DNA of 64,000 bases from Pseudomonas sp. WS 5079 (GTDB lineage: Bacteria; Pseudomonadota; Gammaproteobacteria; Pseudomonadales; Pseudomonadaceae). This document shows, one piece after another, positions 56,915 to 64,000 of this stretch. The position numbers were made by a program, and so were the translations under genes. The DNA lies in NCBI RefSeq assembly GCF_012985465.1, contig NZ_JAAQWN010000003.1, positions 310,001-374,000 of the forward strand, read 5' to 3'. The notes under the pieces are model-generated. The model saw only the letters and a program-made list of their open reading frames with translations. It ran no database searches and was not told where the DNA came from. Within the stretch, counting starts at the first letter, position 1. Each line of letters begins with the position of its first letter.

Positions 56915-57976
56915 TTGCGGGTACTGGTAATCAAGACCTCATCCCTGGGCGATGTGATCCACGCCTTGCCGGCATTGACCGACGCGGCCCGGGCGATCCC
57001 GGGGATCCGTTTCGACTGGGTGGTGGAAGAGGGCTTCGCCGAAATCCCCACCTGGCACCCGGCGGTGGACAAGGTGATCCCGGTGGCGATTCGCCGCTGG
57101 CGCAAGAACCTCTGGCAGACCTTCAAGAGCGGCGAGTGGCGCCGCTTCAAGAAGCAGGTCCAATCGACCAAGTACGACCTGGTGATCGACGCCCAGGGCC
57201 TGCTGAAAAGCGCCTGGCTGACCCGCTATGTGCGGGCGCCGGTGGCGGGTTTTGACAAAAATTCAGCCCGCGAACCCATCGCCGCGCGCTTCTATTCCCG
57301 GCGCCTGGCGGTTGCGCGTGGGCAGCATGCAGTGGAGCGCCTGCGCCAGTTGTTCGCCGTGGCCCTGGGCTATGACCTGCCCAAAGGCCTGGGGGATTAC
57401 GGCCTGAGCACCGAAAAACTGCTCGGCCTGCCGCCGAAGAAGCCCTTTGTGTTGCTGCTGCACGGCACCACCTGGGACACCAAGCACTGGCCCGAAGCCT
57501 ATTGGCGCGAGCTGGCCGAACGCATGGGCAGCCTGGGGGTGGATGTGAAGTTGCCATGGGGCAATGCCGCCGAAAAAGCCCGCGCCGAGCGCCTGGCCCA
57601 AGGCCTGGCCAACGCCGAGGTGCTGCCCAAGCTGAACCTGGCCGGTGTGGCGCGGGTACTGGCCGGCGCCAGGGCCTGTGTGGCGGTGGATACCGGCCTC
57701 GGGCACCTGGCCGCCGCGCTGGATGTGCCGACAATTTCCCTGTTCGGCCCGACCAACCCGGGCCTGACCGGTGCCTACGGCAAGGCGCAGATCCATCTGG
57801 GCAGCGATTTCCCCTGCGCGCCCTGCCTGCAAAAGAAATGCACCTACCAACCGACCGCCGAAGACCAGCGCCGGTTTGATCTCAAGCGCGAGTGGCCGTT
57901 GTGCTTCACTCGCCTGAACCCTGAGCGTGTGGCCAGCCGACTGAGCACGTTGTTATTGGCTGAGGAGCTGCACTGA
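56915..57976 (+). CDS. waaC: LPS heptosyltransferase I
   Basis: 353 residues, GT9 family. It begins (L)RVLVIKTSSLGDVIHALPAL and has LVIDAQGLLKSAWLTR and CVAVDTGLGHLAAALDVPTI with SLFGPTNPGLTG. It transfers the first heptose to Kdo. The start is TTG at 56915, preceded by CGAGG; there is no ATG in a suitable place. It overlaps waaG by one base (TGATG). Confidence 0.96.
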   Translation: MRVLVIKTSSLGDVIHALPALTDAARAIPGIRFDWVVEEGFAEIPTWHPAVDKVIPVAIRRWRKNLWQTFKSGEWRRFKKQVQSTKYDLVIDAQGLLKSAWLTRYVRAPVAGFDKNSAREPIAARFYSRRLAVARGQHAVERLRQLFAVALGYDLPKGLGDYGLSTEKLLGLPPKKPFVLLLHGTTWDTKHWPEAYWRELAERMGSLGVDVKLPWGNAAEKARAERLAQGLANAEVLPKLNLAGVARVLAGARACVAVDTGLGHLAAALDVPTISLFGPTNPGLTGAYGKAQIHLGSDFPCAPCLQKKCTYQPTAEDQRRFDLKREWPLCFTRLNPERVASRLSTLLLAEELH

Positions 57977-59097
57977 TGCAACTGGCATTTGTACTGTACA
58001 AATATTTCCCCTTTGGTGGCTTGCAGCGCGATTTCATGCGCATCGCCCTGGAGTGCCAGCAGCGCGGCCACCAGATCCGTGTCTACACCCTGATCTGGGA
58101 AGGCGACGTGCCCCAAGGTTTTGAAGTGCTGGTGGCGCCGGTCAAGGCGTTCTTCAACCATCGGCGCAACGAGAAGTTGACCGCCTGGATGCAGGCCGAC
58201 CTGGCCAAGCGCCCGGTGGACCGCTTGATCGGCTTCAACAAAATGCCTGGCCTGGATGTGTACTACGCGGCAGACGGCTGTTTTGAAGACAAGGCGCAGA
58301 ACCTGCGGCACTCGCTGTATCGCAGCTTCGGCCGCTACCGGCACTTTGCTGAGTACGAGCGGGCGGTGTTTGCCAAGGACGCCAAGACCCAAGTGCTGAT
58401 GATCTCCGAGGTCCAGCAGCCGCTGTTTATCAAGCACTACGACACGCCGCTGGCGCGCTTCCACCTGCTGCCACCGGGTATCGCCCAGGATCGTCGGGCG
58501 CCGCCGAATGCGGCCGAGATCCGCGCAGGCTTTCGCGCCGAATTCAACCTTGCGCACGATGACTTGCTGCTGGTGCAGATCGGCTCGGGTTTCAAGACCA
58601 AGGGCGTGGATCGCAGCCTCAAGGCACTGGCCGCACTGCCGCCAGACCTGAAAAAGCGCACCCGTCTGTTTGTAATTGGCCAGGACGACCCCAAAGTATT
58701 CCAATTGCAGAGTGCTACCCTTGGCCTGGGCGACAATGTGCAGTTCCTCAAGGGGCGCAGCGATATCCCGCGTTTTTTGCTGGGCGCCGACCTGTTGATT
58801 CACCCGGCGTACAACGAAAACACCGGGACCGTGCTGCTCGAAGCCCTGGTGGCCGGGTTGCCGGTATTGGTCACGGCGGTGTGTGGTTATGCCCATTACA
58901 TCAGCGAGGCCGATTGCGGGCGTGTGCTTGACGAGCCTTTCGAGCAGGCCCAGCTCAACCAGTACCTGGCCGGGATGCTCAGTGATCAGCAGCAACGTGC
59001 GGCCTGGAGCCGCAATGGTCTGGCCTTCGCCGAGACGGCCGACCTCTATAGCATGCCGCAGCACGCTGCGGATGTAATTCTGGCGGAGCAACACTGA
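57976..59097 (+). CDS. waaG: LPS core alpha-glucosyltransferase I
   Basis: 373 residues, GT4 family. The N-terminus MQLAFVLYKYFPFGGLQRDF is diagnostic of WaaG. The donor-binding motif HPAYNENTGTVLLEALVAGL holds the E-x7-E pattern of retaining GT4 enzymes. It adds the first outer-core hexose to heptose II; in P. aeruginosa the residue is galactosamine, so the sugar here is uncertain. It overlaps waaP by one base. Confidence 0.96.
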   Translation: MQLAFVLYKYFPFGGLQRDFMRIALECQQRGHQIRVYTLIWEGDVPQGFEVLVAPVKAFFNHRRNEKLTAWMQADLAKRPVDRLIGFNKMPGLDVYYAADGCFEDKAQNLRHSLYRSFGRYRHFAEYERAVFAKDAKTQVLMISEVQQPLFIKHYDTPLARFHLLPPGIAQDRRAPPNAAEIRAGFRAEFNLAHDDLLLVQIGSGFKTKGVDRSLKALAALPPDLKKRTRLFVIGQDDPKVFQLQSATLGLGDNVQFLKGRSDIPRFLLGADLLIHPAYNENTGTVLLEALVAGLPVLVTAVCGYAHYISEADCGRVLDEPFEQAQLNQYLAGMLSDQQQRAAWSRNGLAFAETADLYSMPQHAADVILAEQH

Positions 59098-59903
59098 TGA
59101 AGTTGATTCTTGCCGAACCGTTCAAGAGCCTTTGGGCCGGGCGCGATGCGTTCGCCGAAGTCGAGCTGTTGGAGGGTGAGGTTTACCGTGAACTGGAAGC
59201 CCGTCGCACCTTGCGCACCGAGGTGGATGGGCGCGGCTACTTTGTGAAAATCCACCGTGGCATCGGCTGGGGTGAAATCTTCAAGAACCTGTTCACCGCC
59301 AAATTGCCGGTGCTGGGCGCCGGGCAGGAGTGGCAGGCGATCCAGCGCCTGCACGAAGTGGGCGTCCCGACCATGACCGCCGTGGCCTACGGCGAACGTG
59401 GCGCCAACCCGGCCGACCAGCATTCCTTTATTGTCACCCAAGAGCTGGCGCCGACCATCAGCCTGGAAGACTTGAGCATGGACTGGCTCAAGCAGCCGCC
59501 CGAGCCGCGTCTCAAGCGCGCGCTGATTGCCGAAGTGGCGCGCATGACCGGGATGATGCATCGCGCCGGCGTCAACCATCGTGACTGCTACATCTGCCAC
59601 TTCCTGCTGCACACCGACAAGCCGGTGACGGCCGATGACTTCAAGCTGTCGGTGATCGACCTGCACCGCGCCCAGGTGCGGCCGCGCATCAGTCAGCGCT
59701 GGCGCAACAAGGACCTGGCGGCCCTGTATTTTTCGATTCTGGATATCGGCCTGACCCGCCGCGACAAATTGCGCTTCCTCAAGGGCTACTTCCAGCAGCC
59801 CCTGCGCCAGATCCTGGCCGAGGAAGGCGCGTTGCTGCAGTGGCTGGAGCGCAAGGCCAGCAAACTCTATGACCGTAAAATCCGCTACGGAGGCGCGCTC
59901 TGA
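59097..59903 (+). CDS. waaP: LPS core heptose kinase WaaP
   Basis: 268 residues of the RfaP kinase family. The nucleotide-binding region includes GYFVKIHRGIGWGEIF. The catalytic loop is HRAGVNHRDCYICHFLLH, with the HRD aspartate, and the metal-binding aspartate is in LSVIDLHRAQVRPR. It phosphorylates heptose I of the inner core, which is essential in P. aeruginosa. It is coupled to neighbours on both sides by one-base overlaps. Confidence 0.96.
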   Translation: MKLILAEPFKSLWAGRDAFAEVELLEGEVYRELEARRTLRTEVDGRGYFVKIHRGIGWGEIFKNLFTAKLPVLGAGQEWQAIQRLHEVGVPTMTAVAYGERGANPADQHSFIVTQELAPTISLEDLSMDWLKQPPEPRLKRALIAEVARMTGMMHRAGVNHRDCYICHFLLHTDKPVTADDFKLSVIDLHRAQVRPRISQRWRNKDLAALYFSILDIGLTRRDKLRFLKGYFQQPLRQILAEEGALLQWLERKASKLYDRKIRYGGAL

Positions 59904-60637
59904 TGGCGGGTTGGAACCTGGAACCTGCTTACTCGGAGCTTGTGGACGATTTTGGTAGCCTCGACGCGGTGTTCGCCCTGCAAGGCGAGCGGCTGACCCG
60001 AGACCCACTGTCCGAAGTGATTCGCGTGGAGCGCGGCGGGGTCAACTACTACGTCAAGCGCTACACCGGCGCCGGCAAAGGCTTGCGGCGTTACTTGGGC
60101 AAGCCACGGGTCAAGTCCGAATGGCAGAACCTCAAGCGCTTCGCCAAGTGGGGCATCCCCACGGCCGAAGTCGTGGCCTGGGGCCTGGAGCGCAAGGGCC
60201 TGGCCTATGATCGTGGGGCGATGATCACCCGCGAGTTGCCGCGCACTGAAGACCTGGCGGCCCTGGCCGAACGCAAGGACCCGCAATTGTCCGACCCAGC
60301 GTGGGTCGACAAGGTCAGCCGCCAGCTCGCCGAATACACCCGGACCATGCACGACCACCGGTTTACCCACAACGATTTGAAGTGGCGCAACCTGTTGATC
60401 GACGACCAGCAGACCCTGTACCTGATCGACTGCCCCAACGGCGACTTTTGGCGCGGCTTCTGGCTCAAATACCGGATCACCAAGGACTTGGCGTGCCTGG
60501 ACAAGGTCGCCAAATACCACTTGTCGGCCACCCAGCGCCTACGCTTCTACATGCAATATCGTCGGCGCAAGCACCTGAACACATCGGATAAGCAGCGGAT
60601 CCGCCATGTGCTGAAGTTTTTCGAGGGACGCGAATGA
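59903..60637 (+). CDS. LPS core kinase, InaA/RfaP family
   Basis: 244 residues of the lipopolysaccharide-kinase family. It has the ATP-site region NYYVKRYTGAGKGLRRY, the intact catalytic loop DHRFTHNDLKWRNLLIDD (HNDLKxxN) and metal aspartate LYLIDCPNGDFW. It is the second kinase of the operon, corresponding by position to the WapP-like gene after waaP in P. aeruginosa. It probably phosphorylates an inner-core heptose. It overlaps the next gene by 4 bases. Confidence 0.9.
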   Translation: MAGWNLEPAYSELVDDFGSLDAVFALQGERLTRDPLSEVIRVERGGVNYYVKRYTGAGKGLRRYLGKPRVKSEWQNLKRFAKWGIPTAEVVAWGLERKGLAYDRGAMITRELPRTEDLAALAERKDPQLSDPAWVDKVSRQLAEYTRTMHDHRFTHNDLKWRNLLIDDQQTLYLIDCPNGDFWRGFWLKYRITKDLACLDKVAKYHLSATQRLRFYMQYRRRKHLNTSDKQRIRHVLKFFEGRE

Positions 60638-61386
60638 ATGACTTCCTGGCAACTGAAGACCGGGCCTTGCTGGAGCGCAATGGCCTGGCTGACTTCGACG
60701 CCCTGTGGGCCAGGCAACTGGATGCAGTGGACGAGCCCAACACCAGTCGCGGCGGCTGGAGCAGTGTGTTCCGCCTGGAGCTGGAGGGCCGTGGCTTCTA
60801 CCTCAAGCGCCAGAGCAACTACCTGACGCGCACCCTGCATCGGCCGTTTGGCGAGCCAACCTTTGCCCGCGAGTTTCGCAATATCAGCCGCTATCGGCAG
60901 AAGGCGATCCCAGCCTTGCAGGCCGCCTTTTATGGCGAGCGCAAAGTTGCCGGCGAATACCGCGCCTTGCTGCTGACCCGCGCGCTGGATGGCTGGAATG
61001 ACCTGGATTCACTGCTGGAGCAGTGGCCGGCCCTGAGCGAAGCCCAGCACCACGCAATCCTCGTGGCCTGCGGCCAATTGGCGCGCAAGCTCCATGGTGT
61101 CGGCCAGGTGCATGGCTGTTTTTACCCCAAGCACATCTTCCTGCAGGCCACCGGCGACGGTTACGCGGCGCAGTTGATCGACCTGGAAAAAACCCGGCCG
61201 CTGTTGCTGGGCCGGCGTGATCGGGTCAAGGATCTGGAGCCGCTACTGCGCCGTGCCGGGGCATGGACCGCAGAGCAGGTGCGGCAATTTCTGGCGGCTT
61301 ACCTCGACCAGCCGGTCGACAGTTCGCTGGTGGATACCTGGGCAACTTACCTGGCGGGGCGCCGCAGTCACAAGGAGGCCCGCTGA
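60634..61386 (+). CDS. InaA-family kinase-like protein, catalytic loop degenerate
   Basis: 250 residues, InaA/lipopolysaccharide-kinase fold. The nucleotide-binding region GRGFYLKRQSNYL keeps a lysine and LIDLEKTRPLLLGRR keeps the metal-binding aspartate. The catalytic loop reads VHGCFYPKHIFLQ, so the usual HxD aspartate is replaced by Cys or Phe. It may be a pseudokinase or use an unusual mechanism. Its place in the operon implies a role in core phosphorylation or its control. It overlaps the next gene by one base. Confidence 0.85.
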   Translation: MNDFLATEDRALLERNGLADFDALWARQLDAVDEPNTSRGGWSSVFRLELEGRGFYLKRQSNYLTRTLHRPFGEPTFAREFRNISRYRQKAIPALQAAFYGERKVAGEYRALLLTRALDGWNDLDSLLEQWPALSEAQHHAILVACGQLARKLHGVGQVHGCFYPKHIFLQATGDGYAAQLIDLEKTRPLLLGRRDRVKDLEPLLRRAGAWTAEQVRQFLAAYLDQPVDSSLVDTWATYLAGRRSHKEAR

Positions 61387-62837
61387 TGCGGCTGTCTGAA
61401 CTCAAAAACGCCGGGCGCACCCCCGCGCTGCCGTTGAGTATTGAGTTGGCGGATGCAGCGGGCCCTGGGCAGTTGCAGTTGCTGAGCCTGTTGCGGGTGT
61501 TGCCCGGCCAGCGTTATGTGGGCGCGGCCATCTGGCGCGGCCGGCCGGTGCTGGCCAAGTTGCTGGTGGGTAGCAACGCCGCGCGACATTTCCAGCGCGA
61601 ACTCCAGGGCGTGCGCCTGCTCGCCGAGCAAGGCCTCACTACCCCGCTGTTGCTTGCCGACGGCCTGCAAGACGGCGAGGGTGGCTGGCTGCTGTTCGAG
61701 TTTCTGGAAGGGGCCCAAAGCCTGGCCGACGCCTGGGCGGCAGTCGAAGCCTTGCCGCTCTTGGCCGATGAGCAACAGGCGGTACTGGCCCAAGCGCTGG
61801 GTGCGATTGCCCAGATGCACGCCAAGGGTTTGTGGCAGGAAGATCTGCACCTGGACAACCTGATGCGTCAGGCTGACAAGCTGTATTTGATCGACGGGGG
61901 GGGCATCTGCGTCGAGCAGGCGGGTAAACCCCTGTCACGCAACCGGGTGCTGGAAAACCTCGGGGTGTTTTTTGCCCAGTTGCCGAGTGACCTCGAACCG
62001 TTTACCGAAGAATTACTGGTGCACTACCTGTTAAGCAACGGCGAGCACGCGTTGCCTCTGGAAGCCTTGCAAAAACAGGTGCGCAAAGTGCGCGCATGGC
62101 GCCTGAAAGACTTCATGGGCAAGATCGGCCGTGAGTGCACCTTGTTCAGCGTAGTGCGCGGGGCCTTTGGGCTGCGCGCCATCCGGCGTGAAGAAGAAGC
62201 CACCCTGCTGCCGGTGCTGGCAAACGTCGATAGGCTTATCGACCAGGGCCAAATGTACAAGGCCGGCGCCTCGGCCACGGTGGCCGGGGTTGATGCTGCG
62301 GGTCGAGCGCTGGTGATCAAACGCTACAACATCAAGGGTTTTACACACTGGCTCAGGCGCTTCTGGAGGCCCAGCCGCGCCTGGCACGCCTGGAGCGAAG
62401 GCAACCGCCTGACATTCCTGGGGATTGCCACACCCAAGCCCCTGGCGCTTCTGGAACGACGCTTTTTCTGGCTGCGCGGCCGGGCTTATCTGGTCACCGA
62501 GCACCTGTCCGGGCCCGACCTGATCGAGCACCTGGCCCCTTACGTGGACAGCGGCGAGGTGCCCGAGCCTGAACTGCTGGCCCTGGAGCGCCTGTTTGGC
62601 GAACTGATTCGCGAGCGGATCAGCCATGGCGACTTCAAGGGGCGCAACCTGTTCTGGCAAGGGGGGCGTTGGGTGCTGATTGATCTGGATTCGATGTGTC
62701 AGCATGGCTCGCTGAGCAGCTTCGCACCGGCGTTTGCCAAGGACCGTGCGCGGTTTATGCGCAACTGGCCGGCTGATAGTGCTTTGTATCGCGTGATTGA
62801 TCAGCGCTTGCCCAAGGTGAGCGCGTTAGCTAGGTGA
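61386..62837 (+). CDS. Protein with two tandem kinase-like domains (LPS core operon)
   Basis: 483 residues from the ATG at 61386. The first domain (about 40-230) has GLWQEDLHLDNLMRQ and LYLIDGGGICVE, a degenerate HxDLHxDN loop with Gln for His. The second (about 290-475) has VIKRYNIKGFTHWL, an intact ISHGDFKGRNLFW loop and VLIDLDSM. It is therefore a double kinase, the last gene of the core operon, equivalent in position to PA5006 of P. aeruginosa. The substrate is unknown; a core sugar is likely. The longer upstream ORF start is within the preceding gene. Confidence 0.85.
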   Translation: MRLSELKNAGRTPALPLSIELADAAGPGQLQLLSLLRVLPGQRYVGAAIWRGRPVLAKLLVGSNAARHFQRELQGVRLLAEQGLTTPLLLADGLQDGEGGWLLFEFLEGAQSLADAWAAVEALPLLADEQQAVLAQALGAIAQMHAKGLWQEDLHLDNLMRQADKLYLIDGGGICVEQAGKPLSRNRVLENLGVFFAQLPSDLEPFTEELLVHYLLSNGEHALPLEALQKQVRKVRAWRLKDFMGKIGRECTLFSVVRGAFGLRAIRREEEATLLPVLANVDRLIDQGQMYKAGASATVAGVDAAGRALVIKRYNIKGFTHWLRRFWRPSRAWHAWSEGNRLTFLGIATPKPLALLERRFFWLRGRAYLVTEHLSGPDLIEHLAPYVDSGEVPEPELLALERLFGELIRERISHGDFKGRNLFWQGGRWVLIDLDSMCQHGSLSSFAPAFAKDRARFMRNWPADSALYRVIDQRLPKVSALAR

Positions 62838-63046
62838 TCCGCGTGAGGCCGTCATAAGTCGTAGCGATTTTTTCAGGTCTGGGAAGTCACAGTGTTTTCG
62901 AAGGCAAGGGGCATTACTTAATATTTTGATTAAGTAGTGCTCTGGACATTGTTCGTTGGGGTTAATAGGTTGTATCGACGCTTGATAAAAATATCTTATA
63001 TAGATGTTTATTGAGTGATCGAAATGTTAATTCCGGGAGTGTGCAA

Positions 63047-63358
63047 ATGACTTCGATAACAGGTTTTCAACCGTTTTCTTTTTACAGTGATCTGGCCGGT
63101 AAAAATAAGCCGATAGATCCGGTGAATCCAACAAGTCCGATAGATAAAGTGCAGTCGGGTGTCCGCAATCCAAAGGACACAACCGCTGGTGATGGCGCCG
63201 AATTTTTTAACGCCGATACCCAGGAATGGCAGCCAACCGCATCTAATGGCAAAGGTGATGGCGGTTATGTGAGCTTTGGTGATCCCTATCGAGAGCCCAT
63301 AGATCATGAACTGGTTTACGGGGCTAATGGAGAGTGGCAATTAAAGGCTGATGGGTGA
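63047..63358 (+). CDS. Unrecognised small low-GC gene
   Basis: 103 residues from the ATG at 63047, which has GGGAG eight bases upstream; an in-frame start at 63011 has no such site. The protein is hydrophilic, rich in Gly, Asp and Pro, with KPIDPVNPTSPIDKV and later EPIDHELVYGANGEWQ. It has no signal peptide, membrane segment or cysteine. I recognise no family. Codons are visibly more AT-rich than in neighbouring genes, and the 209-bp upstream spacer (62838-63046) is AT-rich too, so foreign origin or a fast-evolving orphan is likely. A terminator lies at 63474. Confidence 0.6.
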   Translation: MTSITGFQPFSFYSDLAGKNKPIDPVNPTSPIDKVQSGVRNPKDTTAGDGAEFFNADTQEWQPTASNGKGDGGYVSFGDPYREPIDHELVYGANGEWQLKADG

Positions 63359-63473
63359 TTGCTCAAAAGTTGAGTAGGTGTTTGCGTTTATAGTTCTTTA
63401 TGATTTTGGTGGGTACTTTTCCAAAGTGTAGGGGCTGAGTTATGGGAAGTGTCTGTTATTGATGTGGGAACCA

Positions 63474-63504
63474 AATGGGCAATGTTGTTTGCCCATTGGT
63501 TTTT
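63474..63504 (+). terminator. Intrinsic terminator after the small orphan gene
   Basis: A 9-bp perfect stem (AATGGGCAA at 63474-63482, TTGCCCATT at 63489-63497) with a 6-base loop is followed by GGTTTTTATC. It lies 115 bases after the orphan stop, just before the convergent receptor gene, and may serve both. Confidence 0.7.
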
Positions 63505-63509
63505 ATCAC

Positions 63510-64000
63510 TCAAAAACTGTACTGGGCTCCTGCGCCCGCATACCACGACCTGCCGGGCGCGGCTTCGTAATAACGATCGTTGCCATCGCCAACAATCACC
63601 GAACCGACATACTGGCGATCCAGCAGGTTGTCCAGGCGCAGGGTCTGGTGAAAGGTCCAGTGTTCGACCTTCTGCTCAAAGCGTGCACGCCAGTTGAAAA
63701 CGCTGTAAGCCGGAGCGGCATGCTTCTGGTTGGTGTCTTCGACATAGATCTTGCTGCGGTACATGCCTTCAACGGCGGTACTCACCCAGTCCCTTGGTTT
63801 CCAGTTCAGTTCGGCAAAGAGCGTGGTCTGTGGGACGCCGGGTAGGTAGTTGCCCTTGTCCACGGTTTTGCCGCTGTTGCTGAAGTTGCTGTCGTAGGTG
63901 GCTTGCAGGCGGGTGTAGGCGAGGTTGGCGCTCCACTGTTCGCTCAGTTGGCTTTCGATGCCCAGCTCAAAGCCACGGCGTAGGGTGCGGCCGGCGTTTT
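63510..64000 (-). CDS. TonB-dependent outer-membrane receptor, C-terminal part
   Basis: About 163 residues are visible; the frame is open to the window edge, so the N-terminus is outside. Alternating beta strands such as RRGFELGIESQLSEQWSANL and WYAGAGAQYSF end in a terminal phenylalanine, the signature of outer-membrane barrels. RLDNLLDRQYVGSVIVGD matches the last strands of TonB-dependent siderophore receptors. The ligand cannot be told from this part. Confidence 0.88.
   Translation of the reverse strand, partial: NAGRTLRRGFELGIESQLSEQWSANLAYTRLQATYDSNFSNSGKTVDKGNYLPGVPQTTLFAELNWKPRDWVSTAVEGMYRSKIYVEDTNQKHAAPAYSVFNWRARFEQKVEHWTFHQTLRLDNLLDRQYVGSVIVGDGNDRYYEAAPGRSWYAGAGAQYSF

Overview
The window is about 64 kb of GC-rich chromosomal DNA from a fluorescent Pseudomonas, most likely the P. 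fluorescens group. The evidence is the gene content and order (gltD-hemE; metY; msrA-dipA-aceF-aceE-glnE-waaF-waaC-waaG-waaP; putA/putP divergent), the protein sequences, and about ten REP elements of the type carrying a GGGAGC(T/G)GGCTTGCC(T/C)GCGATG core between genes. I see no rRNA, tRNA, CRISPR array, insertion sequence, prophage or plasmid functions. Nearly all of it is core chromosome, with one large accessory block.

Region by region. 1-4855: the end of gltD, hemE, and a divergent MFS exporter/LysR pair. 5124-22712: a complete aryl-polyene (APE) pigment cluster, all on the minus strand and tightly overlapped. Its order C-D-E-F-G-HI-GT-AT-AAL-K-L-M-FAD-MT-N-O-P-Q-R follows the enterobacterial ape order. 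It adds three genes to that order: an aromatic amino-acid ammonia-lyase, a halogenase-like flavoprotein and a methyltransferase. 23060-31165: an orphan ParA, trxC, selO, mscK and a K+/H+ antiporter. 31366-35590: a chemoreceptor with a FliA-type promoter, a divergent ZapB-like/ZapA-like gene pair and an acyl-CoA dehydrogenase. 35860-41739: putA and putP around a control region with five PutA-type GTTGCA sites. 41886-47745: metY, rlmJ, msrA and dipA (c-di-GMP phosphodiesterase). 48057-55680: aceEF, with a pair of palindromic operator-like sites upstream of aceE, then glnE. 55879-62837: the LPS inner-core operon, with two heptosyltransferases, a glucosyltransferase, WaaP and three further kinase-family proteins. 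62838-64000: a low-GC stretch with one unrecognised small gene, then the 3' end of a TonB-dependent receptor.

How the main system should work (inference from families). The ammonia-lyase makes an aryl-acrylate from an aromatic amino acid. The ligase part of ApeHI loads the acid onto an ACP. ApeO/ApeC and ApeR extend the chain, ApeQ reduces it, and the two hotdog dehydratases (ApeP and the ApeI part of ApeHI) create the conjugated polyene. The acyl, glycosyl and methyl transferases decorate it or attach it to a lipid. ApeM (MMPL), ApeL (LolA-like) and the lipoproteins carry it to the outer membrane.

The most unusual observation is a tandem REP pair (14577-14790) lying inside the 5' end of apeL. 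It keeps the reading frame open and replaces or splits the signal-peptide region. Other points worth following are the ApeH-ApeI fusion, the Phe-His selectivity pair in the ammonia-lyase, the twin GTAGTnnnACTAC sites before aceE, the likely catalytically dead kinase in the LPS operon, and the orphan low-GC gene at 63047-63358.
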